From assembly GCA_024128875.1 (NCBI GenBank), contig JAMYFF010000005.1:1-64000 (forward strand): a stretch of 64,000 nt of DNA, given 5' to 3'. This document shows, piece after piece, positions 54,507 through 62,773 of this stretch; position 1 is the first letter of the stretch, and each line of letters begins with the position of its first letter. The notes beneath the pieces are model-generated. The model saw only the letters and a list, made by a program, of their open reading frames with translations, was not told the origin of the DNA and made no database searches. The stretch is from Salinilacustrithrix flava (GTDB lineage Bacteria; Actinomycetota; Acidimicrobiia; Acidimicrobiales; Salinilacustritrichaceae). The translations under genes and the position numbers were made by a program.

Positions 54507-55754
54507 TCAGCCGTTGGGGAGCTCGTTCTCGGGCTTGGGCTCCTTGGGCAGCCCGAGGACCCGCTCCCCGACGATGTTGCGCTGCACCTCGGCGGTGCCG
54601 CCCCAGATCGTCTCGGACCGGGAGAAGAAGAACTGTGCCTGCAGCGGCGAGACCGGGTACTCCCGGGCGGCGTCGCGCTTGCCGATGCCGGGCACGAAGT
54701 CCGCCTCGGCGTCGCCGGTGAGGATCTGGCCGTGGAGGCCGAGCACGTCGATGGCGAGCTCCATGGTGTCCCGGTGCGTCTCGGACCAGAACATCTTGTT
54801 GGTCGCCCCGAGGGCCGCCACGCCGAGGTCCTTCTTGCCGGTGAGCGACGCCGACAGCGTCCGCAGGCCGTTGACCCGCATGATCTGGATCTTGGACCAC
54901 TGGTGCACGAACCGCTGGCGGACCATGGGGTCGTCGACGGCGCCGTTCTCCTGGGCGATGTCGAGGATCTGGTCCAGCTCCTTCTCGAAGCGCCGGTGCC
55001 CGGTGGTGGCCGACGAGCCGCGCTCGAAGCCGAGGGTGGTCATCGCCACCTTCCAGCCGTTGTTGACGCCGCCGACCACGTTGTCCTTCGGGCAGCGGGC
55101 GTCGGTGAAGAAGACCTCGTTGAACTCCGCCGAGCCGTCGGGCTGGACGATCGGGCGGATCTCCACGCCCTCCTGGTCCATGGGCACGAGCAGGTAGGAG
55201 ATGCCGGCGTGCTTCTTGGCCTCGGGATCCGTGCGAGCGAGGAGGAAGCAGTAGTCGGCGTGCTGGGCCTGGGTGGTCCAGACCTTCTGGCCGTTGATGA
55301 CCCACTCGTCGCCGTCGAGCTCGGCCTTGCACTTGAGGCTGGCGAGGTCGGAGCCGGCGTTGGGCTCGGAGAAGCCCTGGCACCAGGCCGTCTTGCCCTG
55401 GAGGATGCCGGGCAGGAAGTGCTGCTTCTGCTCCTCGGTGCCCCACTGCAGGATGGTGGGGCCGACGAGGGTGTCGCCGAAGAAGTCCCCGCGCATCGGC
55501 GCGTTGACCCGGGCGAACTCCTCGTTGAGCACGACGCTCTGCATCGTGGTGAGGCCCTTGCCCCCGTACTCCTTGGGCCACGAGGCGCAGATCCACCCAC
55601 CCTCGAAGAGCTTCTCGTTCCACTGCTCCGAGAACGTCGCCTTCTCCTCGGCGGTCATCTCCCGGTCCCCCCAGTCCTCGGGGAGGTTCGCCTCGAGCCA
55701 GGCTCGGATCTCTCCGCGGAACGTCTCGGCCTCTTCGGGATACGTCAGGTCCAT
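54507..55754 (-). CDS. Acyl-CoA dehydrogenase family protein
   Basis: This 415-residue FAD-dependent acyl-CoA dehydrogenase (usual about 380-415) has the FAD and substrate segments CQGFSEPNAGSDLASL and INGQKVWTTQAQHADYCFLLARTD, and the C-terminal SRSETIWGGTAEVQRNIVGERVLGLP. It belongs to the long group common in Actinobacteria with many paralogues, so the substrate cannot be assigned. The ATG at 55754 follows a well-spaced promoter. The frame stays open farther upstream but lacks support. Confidence 0.92.
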   Translation of the reverse strand: MDLTYPEEAETFRGEIRAWLEANLPEDWGDREMTAEEKATFSEQWNEKLFEGGWICASWPKEYGGKGLTTMQSVVLNEEFARVNAPMRGDFFGDTLVGPTILQWGTEEQKQHFLPGILQGKTAWCQGFSEPNAGSDLASLKCKAELDGDEWVINGQKVWTTQAQHADYCFLLARTDPEAKKHAGISYLLVPMDQEGVEIRPIVQPDGSAEFNEVFFTDARCPKDNVVGGVNNGWKVAMTTLGFERGSSATTGHRRFEKELDQILDIAQENGAVDDPMVRQRFVHQWSKIQIMRVNGLRTLSASLTGKKDLGVAALGATNKMFWSETHRDTMELAIDVLGLHGQILTGDAEADFVPGIGKRDAAREYPVSPLQAQFFFSRSETIWGGTAEVQRNIVGERVLGLPKEPKPENELPNG

Positions 55755-55790
55755 GTGCCAATCGTGGGAGCACTCCCGAGAGGCGGTCAA
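55755..55790 (-). promoter_or_regulatory. Promoter of the acyl-CoA dehydrogenase gene
   Basis: On the minus strand, TTGACC (55790-55785), an 18-nt spacer and CACGAT (55766-55761) lie 6 nt before the ATG. The spacer contains GGGAG-TG-CTCCC, a small palindrome. This is the best-formed -35/-10 pair in the window and again implies a leaderless mRNA. Confidence 0.55.
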
Positions 55791-55815
55791 GTCCGGTCGG
55801 CCCGGGCGCTCCACC

Positions 55816-55827
55816 TAGAGTCCGGCC
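55816..55827 (+). promoter_or_regulatory. Leaderless-type -10 box of the F420-type oxidoreductase gene
   Basis: TAGAGT (55816-55821) is 6 nt before the ATG at 55828 and lies only 50 bp from the divergent acyl-CoA dehydrogenase promoter. Confidence 0.5.
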
Positions 55828-56997
55828 ATGGCTCTGACCGACGTCGTCACCGGAGAGACCGCTCGCTGGACCAACCAGTGGCTCGAGCTCAAGGCAGAGG
55901 TCATCGACACCGGCCTGTGCACGGGCTGTGCCGGCTGCGTCGTGGCGTGTCCCCATGACGTGATCGGGTACGAGCACGCCTCGGGCGCCTACAAGCCGTT
56001 CCACCTCGAGGAGGAGCTCGGCCCCGACGACTGCATCCACGGACAGAAGGGCTGCACGTCGTGCACCCGGGCCTGCCCCCGCTTCCGGAGCTGGGAGCCC
56101 GAGGCCGACGAGCACCTCTTCGCCCGGTACCGCAAGGACGACGAGCTCTCCGGCATCTACCAGGACATCCTGCTCACCAAGGCCTCCGACGAGACGGTCC
56201 ACAAGATGGGCCAGGACGGCGGGCTGGTCTCGGCCATGCTCCTGTGGCTGCTCGAGGAGGGCTACATCGACGGCGCCCTCGTCAGCTTCCTCGACGGAGA
56301 CAAGGGCGACTGGAAGGCCAAGCCGGGCGTGGCCACCAACAAGGACGAGGTCCTCGCCGCCGCCGGCAGCCGCTACACGTACTCGGCGAACACCCTGGCC
56401 ATCGACGAGGCCATGGACCGCGGCCTGTCCAACCTGGCCCTGGTCGGCATGAGCTGCATGACCTCGATCCCAGCGGTGATGTGGCACCGCAAGATCGGCA
56501 AGATCTCCAAGCCGATCAAGTTCGTGCTCGGCCTGCTGTGCTCCAAGACCTTCGATGACGCCATCTTCGAGGAGCTGTTCGAGACCAAGTACGGCATCCC
56601 GAAGCAGCGGATCACGAAGATGAACATCAAGGGCGTCTTCCAGCTGTGGACCGACGACGGCGGCTACCACGAGATCCCGCTCAAGGAGTGCCACGCCTGG
56701 ACCCGCGAGGGCTGCACCCACTGCCCGGACTTCGCCGCCGAGCACGCCGACGTCTCCACCGGCGGCATCGGCAAGGAGAACGACTGGACGCTCACGATCG
56801 TGCGCACCGAGCTCGGCCGCGAGGTCATCTCCCGCATGATCACCGCCGGCGTGATCGAGGCCCGGCCGGGCGACGAGGACCCGGGTGCCATCGCGCTGAT
56901 GCACAAGCTGGCCGAGAAGTCCCGCAAGCGCTGGCCCGAGTTCGCCGTGGACTTCCCCAAGGCCAAGCGCGAGGTCACCTTCGCCAGCGAGGCCTGA
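55828..56997 (+). CDS. FrhB-like coenzyme F420 hydrogenase/dehydrogenase beta subunit family protein
   Basis: This 389-residue iron-sulfur flavoprotein of the FrhB/FdhB family typically transfers electrons to or from coenzyme F420. The N-terminus has two 4Fe-4S motifs: C31, C34, C37, C41 (CTGCAGCVVACP) and C69, C76, C79, C83 (GCTSCTRACP). The FrhB N-terminal domain has MGQDGGLVSAMLLWLLEEG. The C-terminal part has GCTHCPDFAAEHADVSTGGIG, with further cysteines. Presence of F420 in the host is implied. It is divergent from the acyl-CoA dehydrogenase; a shared pathway is possible but unproven. Confidence 0.87.
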   Translation: MALTDVVTGETARWTNQWLELKAEVIDTGLCTGCAGCVVACPHDVIGYEHASGAYKPFHLEEELGPDDCIHGQKGCTSCTRACPRFRSWEPEADEHLFARYRKDDELSGIYQDILLTKASDETVHKMGQDGGLVSAMLLWLLEEGYIDGALVSFLDGDKGDWKAKPGVATNKDEVLAAAGSRYTYSANTLAIDEAMDRGLSNLALVGMSCMTSIPAVMWHRKIGKISKPIKFVLGLLCSKTFDDAIFEELFETKYGIPKQRITKMNIKGVFQLWTDDGGYHEIPLKECHAWTREGCTHCPDFAAEHADVSTGGIGKENDWTLTIVRTELGREVISRMITAGVIEARPGDEDPGAIALMHKLAEKSRKRWPEFAVDFPKAKREVTFASEA

Positions 56998-57678
56998 TCA
57001 GGCGGCGGCGAGCTCCCGGGCTCGCCGCAGCACGGCGTCGAGCATGGGCTCGGTGAGCGTGCCGGTGAAGGTGTTCTGCTGGCTCACGTGGTAGCTGGGC
57101 ACGATCCAGCGCGGCGGGTCGTGCTCCTCGCCCGGCACCGCCACCTCGATGCCGTGGCCGAACTTCGGGCGGGGCCGCACCCCGAGGAACCGGCAGGTCG
57201 CCTGGTAGCCGAACTGGCCGAGCGGCACGAAGACCCTGGCCTCGGTCAGCAGCGTCAGCTCCCGGTCGAGGAACGTGGCGCACGTGTCGCGCTCGAGCGG
57301 GGTCGGCTTGTTCGCCGGGGGCGCGCACTTCACCGGTGATGTGATCCAGACGCCGTCCAGCTCGAGCCCATCTCCGGGGCGGATCGACTCGGGCTGGTTC
57401 GCGAAGCCGGTGCGGTGGAGCGCGGCGTAGAGGAAGTCGCCGGAGCGGTCGCCGGTGAACATCCGACCAGTGCGGTTGGCGCCGTGGGCCGCCGGCGCCA
57501 GGCCCACGATCACCACCGTCGCGGCCGGATCACCCCAGCCCGGGACCGGCCGGCCCCAGTACTCCTCGTCCCGGAACGCGGCCCGCTTCTCGGTCGCGAC
57601 CTGCTCCCGCCAATCCACCAGGCGGGGGCAGGCGCGGCAGGTCGCGACGTCCTCGGCCAGGGTCTGGAACGGATCCAT
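56998..57678 (-). CDS. Uracil-DNA glycosylase, family 5 (UDGb type)
   Basis: This 226-residue DNA repair glycosylase removes uracil, and in this family also hypoxanthine or other deaminated bases. The iron-sulfur cysteines are visible in ATCRACPRL and in CAPPANKPTPLERDTC. Motif 1 is GLAPAAHGANRTGRMFTGD and motif 3 is YHVSQQNTFTGTLTE. The ATG at 57678 is placed by MDPFQTLAEDVATCRACPRL. It starts only 22 bp from the divergent phosphatase gene, so the promoters must overlap each other's coding ends. Confidence 0.88.
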   Translation of the reverse strand: MDPFQTLAEDVATCRACPRLVDWREQVATEKRAAFRDEEYWGRPVPGWGDPAATVVIVGLAPAAHGANRTGRMFTGDRSGDFLYAALHRTGFANQPESIRPGDGLELDGVWITSPVKCAPPANKPTPLERDTCATFLDRELTLLTEARVFVPLGQFGYQATCRFLGVRPRPKFGHGIEVAVPGEEHDPPRWIVPSYHVSQQNTFTGTLTEPMLDAVLRRARELAAA

Positions 57679-57700
57679 GGCCGATAGCGTGGCCCATTGC

Positions 57701-58414
57701 ATGGCTGCCACGCGCACGACCAAGACCTCGACCAAGAGGACGAAGAAGGGCGACAGCGCACCCAAGCCGACGATGGTGCTGCTGGTCCGCCACGGGCGCA
57801 CCCCCACCACCGGCAGCGTCCTGCCCGGCCGGGCCAGCGGGCTGCACCTGGCCGACGAGGGCCGGGCCCAGGCCGAGGCCGTCGCCGAGCGGATCCGGTC
57901 GCTCCACGACAAGCGCACCGCCTCCAAGGACGGCATCGGCGTCACTGCCGTCTACGCCTCGCCGATGGAGCGCACCCAGGAGACCGCCGCGCCGATCGCC
58001 AAGGCACTCGGCCTGCGCACCCGCACCCGCAAGGGGCTCATCGAGTGCGACTTCGGCGAGTGGACGGGCCGCAAGCTGGCCGACCTCTACAAGCTGCCCG
58101 AGTGGAAGACCGTGCAGCGCCACCCGTCGGGCTTCCGGTTCCCCAAGGGAGAGTCCTTCGGCGAGATGCAGGCCCGCATGGTCGACGCGGTCAACGAGCT
58201 TGTCGCCGCCCACCCCGGCGAGATCGTCGTCGCCGTCTCCCACGCCGACACCATCAAGGCCGCGGTCGCCTCTGCGCTCGGCACGCCGTTGGACCTGTTC
58301 CAGCGAATCGTGATCGGCCAGTGCGCCGTCTCGGCGATCCTGTACGGGGCCGAGGGCCCCACGGTGCTCGCCGTCAACCACACCGACGACCTCGTCTCCC
58401 TCGTCCCGTCATGA
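57701..58414 (+). CDS. Histidine phosphatase (MSMEG_4193 family)
   Basis: This 237-residue phosphoglycerate-mutase-like phosphatase has the catalytic LLVRHGRTPTT (RHG) near residue 29, the second basic site ASPMERTQETA, and the C-terminal VAVSHADTIKAAV (His). A basic low-complexity N-terminus (AATRTTKTSTKRTKKG) precedes it. The MSMEG_4193 type is an actinobacterial family of unknown substrate that lies next to DUF3090 and SCO1664 genes, exactly as here. The stop is 10 bp before the next gene. Confidence 0.88.
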   Translation: MAATRTTKTSTKRTKKGDSAPKPTMVLLVRHGRTPTTGSVLPGRASGLHLADEGRAQAEAVAERIRSLHDKRTASKDGIGVTAVYASPMERTQETAAPIAKALGLRTRTRKGLIECDFGEWTGRKLADLYKLPEWKTVQRHPSGFRFPKGESFGEMQARMVDAVNELVAAHPGEIVVAVSHADTIKAAVASALGTPLDLFQRIVIGQCAVSAILYGAEGPTVLAVNHTDDLVSLVPS

Positions 58415-58424
58415 GGAGGCCGGC

Positions 58425-58895
58425 ATGAGCGAGTACCTCGACCCCGCCGCCTTCACCGCAGGCGCGATCGGACCGCCCGGCCAGCGGGTCTTCTACCTGC
58501 AGGCGTGCGACAACGGCTCGATCAGCTCCGTGCGGCTGGAGAAGCAGCAGGTGAGCGCCCTCGCGGAGTACCTCGCCGGCATGCTCCACGACCTGCCGGC
58601 ACCGGCCGGCGTCCCTGCTGCGCCGGAGCTGCAGGAGCCGGTCGAAGCCGACTGGATCGTCGGCAACATCGGCGTGGCCTACGACAACGACCTCGATCGC
58701 ATCATCATCGTCGCCGAGGAGCTGGTGGCCGAGGACGAGCCCGACGGCGACACGCTGCGGGTCATCCTCAGCCGCTCGCAGGTGCGGGCCTTCATCGAGC
58801 GGGCCGGCGAGCTGCTGGCCGGCGGGCGCCCGCCCTGCCGGGTCTGCGGTGCGCCGATGGACCCCGAGGGGCACGCCTGCCCCCGGGCCAATTGA
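58425..58895 (+). CDS. DUF3090 family protein
   Basis: This 156-residue protein is the second member of the conserved actinobacterial trio. It begins with a hydrophilic domain (FTAGAIGPPGQRVFYLQACDNG) and continues with VRLEKQQVSALAEYL. A C-terminal zinc-like knuckle CRVCGAPMDPEGHAC is visible. The AGGAGG site is well placed before ATG 58425. The function is not established; co-occurrence with the phosphatase and kinase-fold proteins suggests a shared, still unnamed process. Confidence 0.9.
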   Translation: MSEYLDPAAFTAGAIGPPGQRVFYLQACDNGSISSVRLEKQQVSALAEYLAGMLHDLPAPAGVPAAPELQEPVEADWIVGNIGVAYDNDLDRIIIVAEELVAEDEPDGDTLRVILSRSQVRAFIERAGELLAGGRPPCRVCGAPMDPEGHACPRAN

Positions 58896-58941
58896 CGGCC
58901 CGCTCGCGCTCGCGGCTGCCGACGCGCCAGGATCATCGGCG

Positions 58942-59640
58942 ATGCAGGACCCGGTGCGCACCGTCCTCGAGGCGGGGGAGATCGAGATCGAGGGCCGGAT
59001 GCCCTGGTCGTCGAACGGCACCTTCCTGGTCACGGTCACCCTCGGGGACCAGTGGCTGCGGGCGATCTACAAGCCCCGGCGGGGCGAACGACCGCTGTGG
59101 GACTTCCCGAGCGGGTTGGACCGGCGCGAGGTGGCCGCCCACGAGCTGAGCGAGGCCCTCGGGTGGGGGTTGGTGCCCCACACCGTGCTGCGGGACGGCC
59201 CCCTGGGCCAGGGATCGGTGCAGCGCTTCGTCGAGGCCGACTTCGAGCAGCACTACTTCACGCTGTTCGAGGCCGGCCGGCACCACGATCGGATGCAGGC
59301 CATGTGCGCGTTCGACATCGTGGCCAACAACACCGACCGCAAGAGCGGCCACTGCCTGGTCTCCGTCGGCGACGAGCTGTTCGGCATCGACCACGGCCTC
59401 TGCTTCCACGAGGACTTCAAGCTCCGGACGGTGATCTGGGAGTTCGCCGGGGAACCCGTGCCCGACGGCCTGCTCGAGGACCTCGCCCGCCTCCGCAGCT
59501 GCGGCCTGCCGGAGCCGCTGGCGGCACTGCTCGAGGAGCACGAGCAGGCAGCCGTGCTGGATCGGATCGACCTGCTCCTGCGACTCGGCCACTTCCCGCT
59601 GGACGAGAGCGGCCATCGCTACCCCTGGCCCCTCGTCTGA
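58942..59640 (+). CDS. SCO1664 family protein (kinase-fold, PI3/4-kinase-like)
   Basis: This 232-residue third member of the trio has a nucleotide-binding opening (GTFLVTVTLGDQWLRAIYKPRRGERPLWDFP, with the lysine in YKP). The catalytic-like loop is FDIVANNTDRKSGHCLV, and the metal-binding-like LFGIDHGLCFHEDF follows, as in HipA/PI3-4-kinase-like folds. The substrate is unknown. ATG 58942 follows AGGATC. The frame is open upstream, but it would overlap the DUF3090 gene. Confidence 0.87.
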   Translation: MQDPVRTVLEAGEIEIEGRMPWSSNGTFLVTVTLGDQWLRAIYKPRRGERPLWDFPSGLDRREVAAHELSEALGWGLVPHTVLRDGPLGQGSVQRFVEADFEQHYFTLFEAGRHHDRMQAMCAFDIVANNTDRKSGHCLVSVGDELFGIDHGLCFHEDFKLRTVIWEFAGEPVPDGLLEDLARLRSCGLPEPLAALLEEHEQAAVLDRIDLLLRLGHFPLDESGHRYPWPLV

Positions 59641-59643
59641 GGG

Positions 59644-59673
59644 ATCTGGCAGCGACTGCGGAACGCGCGATCA
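59644..59673 (+). repeat. Dispersed intergenic repeat, type 2, copy E
   Basis: The sequence runs CTGGCAGCGACTGCGGAACG and ends TCAG. It fills the convergent gap between the SCO1664-type gene and the GGDEF/EAL gene. It matches copy D (29015-29034) at 17 of 20 positions. Confidence 0.5.
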
Positions 59674-62214
59674 GCGCTCGCGGTCCGCGATGCGGTCGGC
59701 AGCGCTGGTCTCGGCCTCGCTCGTCGACAGCTCGGCCATCCGGACCGGGCGATCGGCGATCCACTGCTCGAAGGCGGTCACCGGCATGGGGCGGCTGAGC
59801 AGGTAGCCCTGGATCCGGTCGGCGCCCATCTCGGCGAGGCGGCGTCGGACCTCGACGGTCTCCACGCCTTCCACCACGACGGTGAGGCCCAGGTGGTGGC
59901 CGAGGTCGACCATCGAGCGGACGATGGCCTCGTCGCTGTGGCTGGTGGTCAGGTCGAAGACGAAGGACTTGTCGATCTTGATCTCCGACACCGGCAGCTT
60001 CCGGAGGTGCGCGAGCGAGGAGTAGCCGGTGCCGAAGTCGTCGATCGAGAGCGAGACGCCGAGGTCGTGGATGGCGGCGAGGGTGTTCATCGCCCCTTCG
60101 GCCTCGGTCATGATGCTCGACTCGGTGAGCTCGAGGGTGAGGGCCGCCGGGTCCAGGCCGGTCTCGTCAAGAATCGACTCGACCATGTCGGCGAAGGTGA
60201 CGTTGGCGAGGTTGCGAGCGGAGAGGTTGACCGAGACGTCGAGATCCCAGCCCTGCTCCCGCCAGCCCGCGCACGTGTGGGCGGCGACGGAGAGCACGTG
60301 CTCGGTGAGGGCGTCGATGGCGCCGGTGTACTCGGCCGCGGCGATGAACTGGTCGGGGCGCAGCTCGCCCAGCCGCGGGTGACGCCAGCGGACCAGCGCC
60401 TCCGCGCCGGTCACCAGACCGCTCTCGATGTCGACCTGGGGCTGGAAGTGCACCTGCAGCTCACCGGCCGGGATGGCGTCGCGCAGGTCGGCGGCGATCG
60501 CCAGGCGCTGCGGGTCGTAGGGGTCGCGGTCGGCAGCCCAGGTGGTGACCTTGGTGCCCTCGACCCGGGAGCGACTGGCCGCCAGGCTCGCCCGGCGGAG
60601 CAGGATCTCGGTCTCTCGGCCGTGGTCCGGCGCCAGCACGATGCCGATGCCGGCGGTGATGGCGAGCGCCACATCGGCGCACTGCACCGGGGCGTCGAAG
60701 GCCTGGATGACCTGCTCGGCCATGCCCTGGGCCTCGTCGTAGCCGCCCCGGACGACGATGGTGAACTCGTCGGTGGCGGTCTTGGCGCACCACCCGGCCT
60801 CGGTCAGCGGGCTCAGCCGCGACGCCGCCTGCTGCAGCAGCTCGTCGCCCATCGCCCGCCCCAGGGTCTCGTTCACCTCACGCAGGGAGTCGATGCGGAT
60901 GGTCAGGACGGCCAGGCGAGAACCGGAGAACAGCGGCCGCTGCAGAGTCTCGGCCAGACCACGGGAGTTCGGCAGGTCGGTGACGTCGTCGTGGAGCGCC
61001 TGGCGGGCGCGGACGGTCGCCTCTTCTCGGAGCTCCCGAACGAGTTCGACATTGTGTATCGCAGAGGCAGCGTGTCCGGCTGCAGTCTCCAAGAGCTGAA
61101 GATCTTCGTCATCGAAACCGCGAGCGTCTGACAACCGTCCATCCGCAAGCACAAAGCCACTGGACGCAGGTAGCCGAACTGCAATGCGCGGCTGCGACCG
61201 ACGGCTCAGCCGAGAACTGACCGCCTTACGACCTGCAACCTGGGGCGCTGCTTGGGCAAGTGGTCCGGCTGCTTCAAACTCGGTTTCGAGGACGGAGTGC
61301 GATCCCACTCGTCTTTCGACCTCCCCTTCCAAGTATTCGAAGATCTCTGGACCATCCTGAGAAGCGACACACAGAACGAGTCGGCTCGCACCCAACAGTT
61401 CTGCGAGCCCCACCACGATGTGCGAACAAATCTCAGCGTCAGCGGCGCGTTCCTCCAGAGAGTTCGTGAATGTGTTGAGACGCGCCAGCGCCTGATGACG
61501 CTCCTTGATCCGCAGATACGAGATGAAGAAGTAGCCGAACGCTGTTCCAATGCCCAGGAGCAGGATCCAGGCTCGACCGTCCCGCCACAAGACGGCTGCG
61601 GCACCGAGGGCAACGGAGCATTCAGCGATTGCTGCTGGTCCTGACACGGCCAGTACTGACAGAGCCGATTGCGGAGTTACCGGCGCGCCTGCGAGCCACA
61701 TGACGACCGAGACGCAGGCCCATGTCACCAGGTGTGAGACCGAGACAGCTATCGCAGCTGCAATCCATCCGTGAGGATCGATCGGGTTGGCGCTACCAAG
61801 AACCCAGAAGTACAGCGACAGGGCGACTCCGGCCTCGAGTGCAAAGAGGCCACAGTTGAAGACCACCTTGACTGGCGAGGGACGCCGAAACAGCGCCACC
61901 CCGGTCACACCGCCGAGAACTCGCCCCATGATCAGACTCAACGGATCCGCGAAGACGAGACCAACAGTTAGCACTAGCTCGGAGAATGTCAGGGCGTGCG
62001 CTTCGCGACGCACCTCAATGTCGACCGCGTACCGCTCCGTCAGCCCAAAGCCGATCGTGAGCACCATCCAGTTCAGACCGAATGGGGGGTCGATTCGCTG
62101 AGTCACCTGGGTAGCGGCCAGGGCCGCCACACAAAGCCCGAGTGCGGTGAGACCGAGCGTGAACGTCCAGGTTGCTTGGTGCGCCCGCTTGTCCACCGCC
62201 CTCACCTCTCCCAC
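59671..62214 (-). CDS. Membrane GGDEF/EAL protein; GGDEF degenerate, EAL intact
   Basis: This 847-residue protein has six to eight N-terminal membrane helices (about 12-232), a GAF-like region (about 258-390), a GGDEF domain (about 405-560) and an EAL domain (about 570-830). The GGDEF signature is replaced by KTATDEF (residues 478-484), so cyclase activity should be lost. The EAL domain keeps EALVRWRHP (605-613), NLSARNL, ELTESSIM, DDFGTGYSSL, KIDKSF and VVEGVET, so it should degrade c-di-GMP. The N-terminal half (about 61030-62214) is clearly less GC-rich than the C-terminal half. The GTG at 62214 is a likely start. Confidence 0.9.
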   Translation of the reverse strand: MGEVRAVDKRAHQATWTFTLGLTALGLCVAALAATQVTQRIDPPFGLNWMVLTIGFGLTERYAVDIEVRREAHALTFSELVLTVGLVFADPLSLIMGRVLGGVTGVALFRRPSPVKVVFNCGLFALEAGVALSLYFWVLGSANPIDPHGWIAAAIAVSVSHLVTWACVSVVMWLAGAPVTPQSALSVLAVSGPAAIAECSVALGAAAVLWRDGRAWILLLGIGTAFGYFFISYLRIKERHQALARLNTFTNSLEERAADAEICSHIVVGLAELLGASRLVLCVASQDGPEIFEYLEGEVERRVGSHSVLETEFEAAGPLAQAAPQVAGRKAVSSRLSRRSQPRIAVRLPASSGFVLADGRLSDARGFDDEDLQLLETAAGHAASAIHNVELVRELREEATVRARQALHDDVTDLPNSRGLAETLQRPLFSGSRLAVLTIRIDSLREVNETLGRAMGDELLQQAASRLSPLTEAGWCAKTATDEFTIVVRGGYDEAQGMAEQVIQAFDAPVQCADVALAITAGIGIVLAPDHGRETEILLRRASLAASRSRVEGTKVTTWAADRDPYDPQRLAIAADLRDAIPAGELQVHFQPQVDIESGLVTGAEALVRWRHPRLGELRPDQFIAAAEYTGAIDALTEHVLSVAAHTCAGWREQGWDLDVSVNLSARNLANVTFADMVESILDETGLDPAALTLELTESSIMTEAEGAMNTLAAIHDLGVSLSIDDFGTGYSSLAHLRKLPVSEIKIDKSFVFDLTTSHSDEAIVRSMVDLGHHLGLTVVVEGVETVEVRRRLAEMGADRIQGYLLSRPMPVTAFEQWIADRPVRMAELSTSEAETSAADRIADRER

Positions 62215-62235
62215 TGCGCGCGCTAAGTGAGACGA

Positions 62236-62241
62236 AGAGTA
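62236..62241 (-). promoter_or_regulatory. Possible -10 box of the GGDEF/EAL gene
   Basis: TACTCT (62241-62236, minus strand) fits TANNNT and would give a short leader of about 14 nt before the GTG at 62214. Confidence 0.3.
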
Positions 62242-62299
62242 CGTTCAGAGCACGAGTATCGCAAGGGTGACGCCTCAGCGTGCTGCCGAGCGGTCAGAG

Positions 62300-62773
62300 T
62301 CAGGCCCAGGCGAGGCCCTTCCAATGGCTGCCCTTCCAGTGACTGCCCGACCACTCCAGGCCGGACCACTCCAGGCCCTTCCAATGGCTGCCCTTCCAGT
62401 GACTGCCCGACCACTCCAGGCCGGACCACTCCAGGCCCTTCCAGTGACTGCCCGACCACTCCAGGCCGGACCACTCCAGGCCCTTCCAATGGCTGCCCTT
62501 CCAGTGACTGCCCGACCACTCCAGGCCCGACCACTCCAGGCCCTTCCAATGGCTGCCCTTCCAGTGGCTACCCGACCACTCCAGGCCCGACCACTCCAGG
62601 CCCTTCCAATGGCTGCCCTTCCAGTGGCTACCCGACCACTCCAGGCCGGACCACTCCAGGCCCTTCCAATGGCTGCCCTTCCAGTGACTGCCCGACCACT
62701 CCAGGCCGGACCACTCCAGGCCCTTCCAATGGCTGCCCTTCCAGTGACTGCCCGACCACTCCAGGCCGGACCA
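62300..62773 (-). repeat. 60-bp tandem DNA repeats encoding the WxGxx tail
   Basis: Eight head-to-tail units fill the 3' end of the protease gene. Seven are 60 bp (four 15-bp subunits) and one lacks a 15-bp subunit. Copies are almost identical, with two main variants that differ at a few positions (for example GACTGCCCGACC against GGCTACCCGACC on the plus strand). Such identity suggests recent slippage or unequal crossover. There are no unique spacers, so it is not CRISPR. Confidence 0.92.

Noticed and set aside
62300..62773. Possible CRISPR array
   Set aside because: The 60-bp units follow each other without unique spacers and are an in-frame part of the protease gene. No cas genes are near.
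62300..62773. WxGxx tail as an ordinary pentapeptide-repeat helix
   Set aside because: The period fits, but the central position would be Trp instead of Leu/Phe and the preceding small residue is Leu or Ser, so the known motif is not met. Kept only as a speculative analogy.
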